Shown in pieces: positions 1 through 5,776 of a stretch of DNA of 6,921 nt. The stretch spans positions 1-6,921 of the forward strand of contig JAHRWJ010000018.1 of the NCBI GenBank assembly GCA_019090185.1, read 5' to 3'. This DNA is from Immundisolibacteraceae bacterium. GTDB lineage: Bacteria > Pseudomonadota > Gammaproteobacteria > Immundisolibacterales > Immundisolibacteraceae. The notes under the pieces are model-generated. The model ran no database searches. It saw only the letters and a list, made by a program, of their open reading frames with translations, and had not been told where the DNA came from. Each line of letters opens with the position of its first letter. Position 1 is the stretch's first letter. The position numbers were made by a program, and so were the translations under genes.

Positions 1-1127
1 GGTTCCAACAGTGAAGATCGAAACCCAACTTCAAGGGCGGTTCTTTCCGGTTGGAACGCTAACATTCTCAACAGCGCCATCTCTAACCCTATTCGAGGCG
101 TTGGTGCCAGTGGCAGGTCTCGTCGGCCATGTAAGCCGAGTTGATAATAAAGCTGAATTTCTTCGGCTGACAAGACCGCCGATAGCTCTGCCAGCTGCTC
201 ATCACTAACCTCAACCTGCACCGGTGCATCTTTGACCTGCTGCCGAACCGCTAGCCCGTGTAGCAGACTCAGCAGTTCCTCCAAAATGACATTGAAATCA
301 GGTACCCGTTCGGCAAGCACATCAACCAGGCTCAGCAAGGCGTTGGCATCACCCCGGTGCAGCGCATGGACCATTTCAACCACCTGGCCCTGATTAACCG
401 TGCCAAGCATACGGGCAGTTTCAATCAGGGTAAGTTGAGTGCCGCAAAAAGCGATAGCCTGATCCAGTAGGCTTAATCCATCGCGCATACTGCCCGAGGC
501 ACTACGGGCAATTAATTTTAACGCCTCTGGTTCAACCTCAATCTGCTCTGCACTGGTGACCTTGATTAACTGCTGCTGAATCACCTCAGCGGACATCTGC
601 CTCAGGTTAAATTGCAGGCAGCGGGATAACACGGTGACCGGAATTTTTTGCGGATCGGTGGTCGCCAACAGAAATTTCACATGGGCTGGCGGTTCTTCCA
701 GAGTTTTTAGCAGCGCATTGAAGCTACTCTTGGAGAACATGTGTACTTCATCAATAAGGTAAACCTTAAAGCGACCCCGGGTTGGGGCGTACTGAACGTT
801 TTCCAGTAGATCTCGGGTGTCATCAACTTTGGTGCGGGAGGCCGCATCGATCTCCATTAAATCCAGAAACCGGCCCTCATCAATCTCAACACAGCTACTA
901 CATTGGCCACAGGGCTCTGCTGAAACCCCCTGTTCACAATTTAGCGCTTTGGCCAGTATTCTGGCGATGGTGGTTTTACCGACACCCCGAGTGCCAGTGA
1001 ACAGATAGGCGTGATGTAAGCGGCCGGTATTCAGGGAGTTGGTCAGTGCCTGACGCACATGATCCTGGCCCATAAGGTCGGCAAAACCCGCCGGACGCCA
1101 TTTACGGGCAAGTACCTGATAGCTCAT
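1..1127 (-). CDS. dnaX: DNA polymerase III subunit gamma/tau, N-terminal 375 residues (partial)
   Basis: This is the ATPase subunit of the clamp loader, which opens the sliding clamp and loads it onto primed DNA in the replisome. The translation begins MSYQVLARKWRP, the invariant DnaX start. Visible motifs are a Walker A GTRGVGKT (residues 45-52), a four-cysteine zinc site (C64, C73, C76, C79), a Walker B LIDEVHM (124-130) and the SRC arginine-finger motif (168-170). The lid and collar follow to about residue 355. Domains I-III are therefore present. The reading frame stays open to the left edge, so the tau-specific C terminus and any programmed frameshift site lie outside the window. The Shine-Dalgarno sequence is weak (an AGG about 10 bases before ATG), but the start is fixed by conservation. 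The SRP RNA gene lies 65 bp upstream on the same strand with no terminator between them, so co-transcription is likely. Confidence 0.97.
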   Translation of the reverse strand, partial: MSYQVLARKWRPAGFADLMGQDHVRQALTNSLNTGRLHHAYLFTGTRGVGKTTIARILAKALNCEQGVSAEPCGQCSSCVEIDEGRFLDLMEIDAASRTKVDDTRDLLENVQYAPTRGRFKVYLIDEVHMFSKSSFNALLKTLEEPPAHVKFLLATTDPQKIPVTVLSRCLQFNLRQMSAEVIQQQLIKVTSAEQIEVEPEALKLIARSASGSMRDGLSLLDQAIAFCGTQLTLIETARMLGTVNQGQVVEMVHALHRGDANALLSLVDVLAERVPDFNVILEELLSLLHGLAVRQQVKDAPVQVEVSDEQLAELSAVLSAEEIQLYYQLGLHGRRDLPLAPTPRIGLEMALLRMLAFQPERTALEVGFRSSLLE

Positions 1128-1192
1128 AGAGTTGGCCTGGAAATTCGAATTGCCCCAGCAACCTGACGGTAAACGACACGCATTGTGAAGGC

Positions 1193-1304
1193 GGCATCAC
1201 CGACAAGCCACACCCCGGCGCCTGAATCAACCGCTGCCGCTGCTCCCTTCCGGGTCTGACGGGGTTCACGATCTATCATCGCGGGGGGACTTGCCGGCTC
1301 TGCC
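1193..1304 (-). ncRNA. ffs: 4.5S signal recognition particle RNA (bacterial small SRP RNA)
   Basis: This is the RNA scaffold of the signal recognition particle. It binds Ffh and directs ribosomes making inner-membrane proteins to FtsY. The minus strand contains the diagnostic domain IV core GTCAGACCCGGAAGGGAGCA, with the GGAA tetraloop at 1248-1251 closed by CCC/GGG, and the flanking GTGAACC...GGTTGAT symmetric-loop elements. The ends pair: GGCA with TGCC, then CCGGCAAG with CTTGTCGG (eight consecutive pairs including one G-T), then CCCC with GGGG. The result is one long hairpin of about 112 nt, close to the 114 nt of E. coli 4.5S RNA. The exact ends are inferred from this pairing and may be off by several bases. 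dnaX begins 65 bp downstream. A reading frame spanning the gene (1124-1393) is an artefact. Confidence 0.93.
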
Positions 1305-1407
1305 ATAAAGAGTTTTTCAGATGAGAGTTTATCGGCTGCAAAACGAATTACCGATATCGAAACTCGTTGCCTGGAACCAGACAAACGACTCATTAATTAT
1401 GGTTTAG

Positions 1408-1437
1408 ATATTACCTGTATCCCTGGCAACGGGTCAA
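1408..1437 (-). promoter_or_regulatory. Candidate sigma-70 promoter for ffs-dnaX
   Basis: On the minus strand TTGACC (1437-1432) is followed after 18 bases by TAATAT (1413-1408). The -35 matches the consensus at five of six positions and the -10 at four of six. Transcription would start near 1400, about 95 bases before the mature SRP RNA 5' end, which would imply 5' processing. No equally good promoter was seen closer to the RNA. This is a sequence match only. Confidence 0.42.
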
Positions 1438-1737
<300 letters not shown>

Positions 1738-1826
1738 GTTACTACGACCGATACCCGCGAAAGCTAACTGCCAAAAAAGAACTCGGCCCTGATAATTCAA
1801 TCAGATCAACCATCACGGGGGTGCGC

Positions 1827-1855
1827 ATTCTAACTGAATTTATCTGGCATAAAGC
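1827..1855 (-). promoter_or_regulatory. Candidate promoter of tRNA-Ser with GC-rich discriminator
   Basis: On the minus strand TAGAAT (1832-1827) is a five-of-six match to the -10 box. It is followed immediately by GCGCACCCCCG, a GC-rich discriminator typical of stringently controlled stable-RNA promoters. The -35 position (1855-1850, GCTTTA) is poor. Transcription would start near 1820, leaving a leader of about 80 nt before the tRNA 5' end. The rest of the spacer up to 1984 shows no gene and no clear terminator for the upstream phosphatase gene. Confidence 0.45.
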
Positions 1856-1984
1856 AGGGCAAGGGGCAATTTAGGCAAACAAATTTTATCGGCTAAGGCT
1901 CGCAACGATCCATCCCAGCCAATTCATATATGAGCACTTGGTGATCAGCGATTATCTCAATCCCAACGCAACAATTGCTACACC

Positions 1985-3166
1985 CTAACCGGTGGCCCTT
2001 AAGTGGTTAATAGACTCGGTCAATACAGGCGGTGAAACTTCGACAATGGAAATGTCATCTTGAGCAGTCACATCACCAATGTGGGCTTCCAGCTTCTTCA
2101 TCAACAGGCCTAGCCGGTCACCCTGTTCCACTGACAACACCTCTTCGACCCGGTCCTGAGTGAACTGCCGGCCATCGCTAAGACTCTCGGCGTCGGGAAC
2201 ACCATCTGAGAAAAAATAGAGTTTTTCGGGCGACTCAGGGTTGTAGCTGAAGGACTCGGACTTGACCTCCAGTAGCTCCGGCATGATACCCAGCGGTAAA
2301 TGGCTAGAATGGACCGCCGCCTTAACATTGCCATTGGACTCAATACATAGCACCGGTGGACAGCCACCGTTCCAGATTTCGAGTTCGCCATGGCTAGGCC
2401 GGATCGCGACCAGGATTGCGGCCACAAAACGGCCTGTCGGCAACAGGTCATGCAGCCGGTTGTTAAGTTTTTGAGCGATCTTGCCAATGGTTTCGCCACG
2501 CTCGGTCAATGCATAAAAAAGGTCAGCGACCGGCATCACTGTCAGTCCAGCCGCGAGGCCATGACCAGTAGCATCGCCCAACAGCACATGCATGCCACCT
2601 TCTGGCGTGGTCTGGGCGGCAATAATATCGCCGCTAAAATGGGAACTGGGCCGACTCACATACTGAATCCAGTCATGACTCAAACTGTCGCTACGGGTCA
2701 TGCGATCAAACACATGAAGCGCCAGACTCATCTCTTCGGCTTCGCGTTCATTAATCAGTGCCTGCGCTTTGGCATACTCATGAATGGTTTTGCGCATTTC
2801 AGCTATGCGGCTCATGGCCTGCATCTTGGCACCCAAAACCACTTTACTGACCGGCTTAAAAAGGTAGTCATCACCACCGGCCTCAATACCGGCTGCAATA
2901 TCTTCATCAGTTGCTTTGGCAGAAAGAAAAATAATCGGCGTCCAGTCAGCTTCTCCAGATAGCTCTCGGATTTTGCCTGCGGCCTCATAACCATTCATAT
3001 TTGGCATCATCACATCCAGCAGCACCAGGTCGGGAGCCTCTGCCTGGAACGCAGCAACGCCCTCAACCCCGTCATCGGCCAATATGACTTCATGACCAAA
3101 AGTGCGCAAATATTTACCAATGATCAGCTGGTTAGTTCGGGTATCGTCGACTAAAAGCACTTTCAT
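1985..3166 (-). CDS. Response regulator fused to SpoIIE/PP2C-type serine phosphatase
   Basis: This 393-residue cytoplasmic signalling protein should receive a phosphate from a histidine kinase and in response dephosphorylate a phosphoserine or phosphothreonine target. In known families the target is a STAS anti-sigma antagonist. Residues 1-118 form a complete receiver domain: acidic pair D7/D8, phospho-acceptor D51 (LLDVMMP), S82 and K104 (FKPVS). A charged helical linker at about 119-160 leads to a PP2C domain at about 170-377. Its metal-binding motifs are all present: SGD (178-180), GDATGHG (197-203), FSDGV (319-323) and QDD (369-371). It resembles the receiver and phosphatase parts of HsbR (Pseudomonas), CrsR (Shewanella) and SypE (Vibrio), but no HATPase kinase domain or STAS partner is present here. 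The start MKVLLVDD is typical of receivers. Its own Shine-Dalgarno sequence is weak, and its ATG overlaps the stop of the small frame upstream. Confidence 0.93.
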   Translation of the reverse strand: MKVLLVDDTRTNQLIIGKYLRTFGHEVILADDGVEGVAAFQAEAPDLVLLDVMMPNMNGYEAAGKIRELSGEADWTPIIFLSAKATDEDIAAGIEAGGDDYLFKPVSKVVLGAKMQAMSRIAEMRKTIHEYAKAQALINEREAEEMSLALHVFDRMTRSDSLSHDWIQYVSRPSSHFSGDIIAAQTTPEGGMHVLLGDATGHGLAAGLTVMPVADLFYALTERGETIGKIAQKLNNRLHDLLPTGRFVAAILVAIRPSHGELEIWNGGCPPVLCIESNGNVKAAVHSSHLPLGIMPELLEVKSESFSYNPESPEKLYFFSDGVPDAESLSDGRQFTQDRVEEVLSVEQGDRLGLLMKKLEAHIGDVTAQDDISIVEVSPPVLTESINHLRATG

Positions 3167-3237
3167 GTTGGCATAACCACCGCAGCTGAGCCATTGCTGA
3201 TGTGACCATCAAACAGGCTCTTCCTTAAGGTTTTCAT
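3163..3237 (-). CDS. Candidate 24-residue leader ORF coupled to the phosphatase gene
   Basis: I do not recognise this peptide (MKTLRKSLFDGH...VVMPT). It has the strongest ribosome-binding site seen in the window: GGAGGA at 3249-3244, six bases before ATG. A second ATG at 3243 abuts the Shine-Dalgarno sequence and is too close to be the start. The TGA stop overlaps the ATG of the receiver-phosphatase in an ATGA arrangement. The phosphatase has only a weak site of its own, so its translation probably depends on ribosomes finishing this frame. The peptide has a basic N terminus and no hydrophobic stretch long enough for a membrane helix. It may be a coupling leader, a true small protein, or the decayed remnant of an upstream partner gene such as a STAS protein. 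The last possibility is inference only. Confidence 0.5.
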   Translation of the reverse strand: MKTLRKSLFDGHISNGSAAVVMPT

Positions 3238-3332
3238 TGTCATTCCTCCGCTAGCTGGTGGCAGTTGTATTGGAAGTCCACCGCATCCACTGCCCGTACA
3301 GTTGGCATCCAAACTTATCGGCTGAGGGAGGC

Positions 3333-3379
3333 CGCTTCTTTAGCTAGAAGCGTAAACGTTAGCCACGGTAATACGTTAG
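3333..3379. repeat. Hairpin plus direct repeats upstream of the phosphatase operon
   Basis: A perfect inverted repeat CGCTTCT-TTAGCT-AGAAGCG (7-base arms, 3333-3352) adjoins two direct repeats, GTAAACGTTAG (3352-3362) and GTAATACGTTAG (3368-3379). They share an exact ACGTTAG core spaced 17 bases start to start. There is no T-run after the hairpin in either direction, so it is not a standard terminator. Its position, about 95 bases before the small frame and about 45 bases after the tusA-like gene, suits an operator or a leader structure. Function is not shown by sequence alone. Confidence 0.35.
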
Positions 3380-3424
3380 TAATGGTCAATGAAGCAGAAC
3401 AGTGGCCTATGACCGGTTTGAGGA

Positions 3425-3652
3425 TCATTTTTTTTGTAAATAGATAATCTGTTGCTCATCAAGCTGTTCAGTCTTAATCAAAAGATGACCACTTTGGTCA
3501 CAAAATTTGCGCAGATCGCTTTCTGCATTGTCATCGGTGGCGATCAATTTTAGTACCTGACCAGATTCCATCCGATTAAGCTGGCGCTTACTCTTTAACA
3601 ACGGCAACGGACACAACAACCCCGAGGCATCTACCTGCTGATCAAAATTCAT
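3425..3652 (-). CDS. TusA/SirA-family sulfur carrier protein
   Basis: This 75-residue cytoplasmic protein belongs to the TusA (SirA/YedF/YeeD) family. Members carry sulfur as a cysteine persulfide for tRNA thiolation, molybdenum cofactor work or other sulfur relays. The family signature is DASGLLCPLPLLKSKR, with the active cysteine C14 in CPLP. The remainder fits the two-layer alpha/beta fold, and a second cysteine is C51. I chose the start at 3652 (MNFDQQVDASG) over an upstream ATG at 3721, because the extra 23 residues resemble no TusA protein and normal members are about 75-80 residues. The Shine-Dalgarno sequence is weak (GAG nine bases upstream). The last codons and stop lie in a run of eight A bases. 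The gene is divergent from the BepA-like protease, as in Pseudomonas, where the neighbouring TusA-like protein (PA1006) affects molybdenum homeostasis (from memory). It is therefore more likely this paralogue than the tRNA-thiolation TusA itself. Confidence 0.88.
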   Translation of the reverse strand: MNFDQQVDASGLLCPLPLLKSKRQLNRMESGQVLKLIATDDNAESDLRKFCDQSGHLLIKTEQLDEQQIIYLQKK

Positions 3653-3916
3653 TTCAAATAACTCTATATAGAAGTTGCAGTCACTGGCCAGGCTAGCTCG
3701 AAACAGGCGGGGCACAGGCAATACTAAAAATTTTGGCGGTGGGAATTTATTGACGTCAACTGGGGTCTATCAACCACTGTTTAATAACCCGGCGATGGGA
3801 ATTCTGACCCTTATTTCCCAAACTGGTTAGAATTCTATATCGATACTTCGATAGACCTAAGTCAAAAATAAGATTACGCCGGCTTACCTGGCTGGGAGGG
3901 ATGTTCAATTTCGACC
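3653..3916. promoter_or_regulatory. Divergent control region between tusA-like gene and bepA
   Basis: Two short dyads stand out. The palindrome TTGACGTCAA lies at 3750-3759. The second dyad, TATCGA-TACT-TCGATA, lies at 3838-3853. Toward tusA (minus), TTGACT at 3864-3859 sits 18 bases before a poor -10 (GATATA), overlapping the second dyad. Toward bepA (plus), TATATC at 3836-3841 is a weak -10 without a convincing -35. I could not fix either promoter. The dyads are plausible operator half-sites but match no regulator I can name. Confidence 0.35.
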
Positions 3917-5431
3917 ATGATCACATCAATTAAAAACCGAAACTCATGGCTCGCCACAATCAAGGTCGTTCTCTGCAAGCCTTTTCGCCTCGCCAGCTTA
4001 TGGGTTGGTCTCTTGTTACTGCCTCAGTGGCTGTGCGCTGCTTCGGTCAAACTACCTGACCTGGGTGTCAACGCCAGTAGCGTGTTCTCCCCGGAGTTAG
4101 ATCGACGCATCGGAGCTGCCTTTATGCGTCAGGTTCGTGGCAGCTTATCGGTCATGGATGACCCTGAGATGCAGGCCTACGTGCGTGAACTGGGGTTGAG
4201 CCTGGCATCCAACAGCGACCGCCCGGAACTTAGATTTAATTTTTTTCTGGTTGATAACCCGGTGATCAACGCGTTCGCCGGGCCCGGCGGCAACATTGGC
4301 ATCCACAGCGGCCTGGTTAGCATCACTCAAAGTGAAAGTGAACTAGCCTCGGTATTTGCCCACGAAATTTCCCACGTCACCCAGCGCCACCTGCCCAGGG
4401 CTTTTGAACGTCAGTCACAGCTTTCTACACCGACCCTGGCAGCGATGATCGGCGCACTTATTTTGACAGCTGCAAACCCGGAGGCTGGCCAGGCAGCCCT
4501 ACTCGCTGTACAGGGTGGTCGAGCACAGGCGCAAATCGATTTTACCCGCGTCAACGAACAGGAGGCTGATCGGGTCGGTATCGATTTACTGACTCGCACC
4601 GGCTTTAATCCCAGAGCTATGCCCAATTTTTTTGGGCGTATGGCAGAAGCTTCAAAGTTTAGCCGGGGCAACGATATCCCGGAATTTCTGTTGACCCATC
4701 CGGTTACCCGCAGTCGCATTTCTGAATCACTCACCCGGATAGAGAAACTACCCCACCTGGAATATCAAGACAGTCTTGGGTACAGCCATTTTGCAGCCCG
4801 AGTTCGGGCTACCCTTGGCGGTCGAGATTCAAACCAGGTCCTACTCAGATTTGCTAGCCAGCTAAAATCCGGTGATTTCAAAGACGAAGCAGCACACCGC
4901 TATGGTTATGCTTACGCCCTGTTAGCCGAACGTCAATACAGCAGTGCTGAACAACAGAGCCAGTGGCTGCTGAAAAAAGCACCCCATTATTTACCCTACC
5001 AAACTTTAAAAATCCGTCTGCTGTCAGCACAAAAGCAATACCAACAGGCTGAAATCGTGATTAACGAATCGCTAAAGTTGTTCCCGAGCAGCGGCAGTCT
5101 GCAGCTACTGGCCGGCGAAGCACTGATGTTTAATGGCAAATTTGAACAAGCTGCCACCATCGTTGAAGCCTATATTCAATCTTACTACAGCGACCCAAAT
5201 GGTTATCGGTTGCAGTCTCGTATCGCTGCACAGGCCAGTCAGACTATTCTGGCTTATCAGATGGAAGCTGAGCACCACTATTGGGCCGGCGATCTTCGCC
5301 ACGGCATACAAGCATTAAGAGAAGCTGCCCGCCAGGATGGAGTCAACTTCATTACCTTATCGAAAATCGAAAACCGGTTACGCTTTTTTCAGTCGGAGTT
5401 GGCCGCTGAGCGGCAAATATTTGGTGGCTGA
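3917..5431 (+). CDS. bepA: Periplasmic M48 metalloprotease with TPR domain, BepA-like
   Basis: This 504-residue protein belongs to the BepA (YfgC) family, which assists or degrades outer-membrane proteins such as LptD stalled at the BAM complex. Residues 1-42 form a long signal peptide: basic n-region, hydrophobic ASLWVGLLLLPQWL, cleavage near A41/A42. The M48 domain at about 60-280 carries the zinc motif HEISH (H149, E150, H153), the third ligand E214 in NEQEAD, and the conserved THP histidine H261 that in E. coli (H246) acts as a regulatory switch. A TPR-rich helical region covers about 325-465. Length is close to the E. coli protein (487). No other ATG or GTG start was found in the signal region. 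However, the nearest good Shine-Dalgarno sequence (GGGAGGG, ending at 3900) is about 16 bases from this ATG, farther than normal. The gene converges on the Rieske unit with an 18 bp gap. Confidence 0.95.
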   Translation: MITSIKNRNSWLATIKVVLCKPFRLASLWVGLLLLPQWLCAASVKLPDLGVNASSVFSPELDRRIGAAFMRQVRGSLSVMDDPEMQAYVRELGLSLASNSDRPELRFNFFLVDNPVINAFAGPGGNIGIHSGLVSITQSESELASVFAHEISHVTQRHLPRAFERQSQLSTPTLAAMIGALILTAANPEAGQAALLAVQGGRAQAQIDFTRVNEQEADRVGIDLLTRTGFNPRAMPNFFGRMAEASKFSRGNDIPEFLLTHPVTRSRISESLTRIEKLPHLEYQDSLGYSHFAARVRATLGGRDSNQVLLRFASQLKSGDFKDEAAHRYGYAYALLAERQYSSAEQQSQWLLKKAPHYLPYQTLKIRLLSAQKQYQQAEIVINESLKLFPSSGSLQLLAGEALMFNGKFEQAATIVEAYIQSYYSDPNGYRLQSRIAAQASQTILAYQMEAEHHYWAGDLRHGIQALREAARQDGVNFITLSKIENRLRFFQSELAAERQIFGG

Positions 5432-5449
5432 TGCGGTCACTAACCCCCA

Positions 5450-5776
5450 TTAGAAATGCACTTCCCAACGTGCCGGGTCAAACCCAAAAGGTACCTTGGC
5501 GGCTCCTTTAAAGGACTCCACCGCCATCGACACCTCCATAAACGACAGCGTCAAATTGAGCAGGTTGCGATGGCTCTCCGGCAGATCATCTAACGGATAC
5601 TGATCTAACTCGGTAACGATCTCATCAAACCTTGGCAGGATGGCATCGTAGAGCTGATTGAGTTCATCCGGGTTACTCTCTAGACGATACTGATGACGCT
5701 CTTTTTCGGTGTTGGCAAACCATTTTGGACCAAACCCGGCCAGGTCATCAAAACCAATTGGCAAGTGTTCGTTCAT
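5450..5776 (-). CDS. Small protein of unknown family, coupled to a Rieske oxygenase
   Basis: I do not recognise this 108-residue protein. Its ATG overlaps the TAA of the Rieske oxygenase gene (TAATG). A good Shine-Dalgarno sequence, GGGGAG (5790-5785), lies eight bases before it inside the end of that gene, so the two are almost certainly co-translated. This start is preferred over an in-frame ATG at 5803. The protein is soluble, acidic and predicted mostly helical by eye: a GFGPKWF segment (14-20), a charged region through about 67, a hydrophobic helix near 72-87 (NLLNLTLSFMEVSMAV) and a C-terminal FGFDPARWEVHF segment rich in aromatics. There are no cysteines and no signal peptide. It is too short for, and unlike, the NTF2-like beta subunit (about 160-190 residues) normally paired with Rieske alpha subunits. 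It may be a structural subunit, assembly factor or substrate-access protein. That role is inferred from context only. Confidence 0.85.
   Translation of the reverse strand: MNEHLPIGFDDLAGFGPKWFANTEKERHQYRLESNPDELNQLYDAILPRFDEIVTELDQYPLDDLPESHRNLLNLTLSFMEVSMAVESFKGAAKVPFGFDPARWEVHF

Noticed and set aside
782..1008. Two plus-strand frames antisense to dnaX
   Set aside because: They overlap the strongly conserved ATPase domain of DnaX and have no family resemblance or ribosome-binding site.
1124..1393. 89-codon minus-strand frame whose TGA overlaps the dnaX ATG
   Set aside because: It spans the whole SRP RNA gene, has no Shine-Dalgarno sequence, and its composition is that of a structured RNA read as protein.
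2390..2962. 190-codon plus-strand frame antisense to the receiver-phosphatase
   Set aside because: It lies wholly within a well-supported gene on the other strand, has no recognisable domain, and is explained as a shadow frame.
3653..3721. N-terminal extension of the TusA-like protein from the ATG at 3721
   Set aside because: The 23 extra residues match no TusA feature, while the internal Met at 3652 gives the normal family length.
5402..5414. GCCGC-TGA-GCGGC inverted repeat near the 3' end of bepA as a terminator
   Set aside because: The stem is only five pairs, it lies inside the coding sequence, and no T-run follows on either strand.
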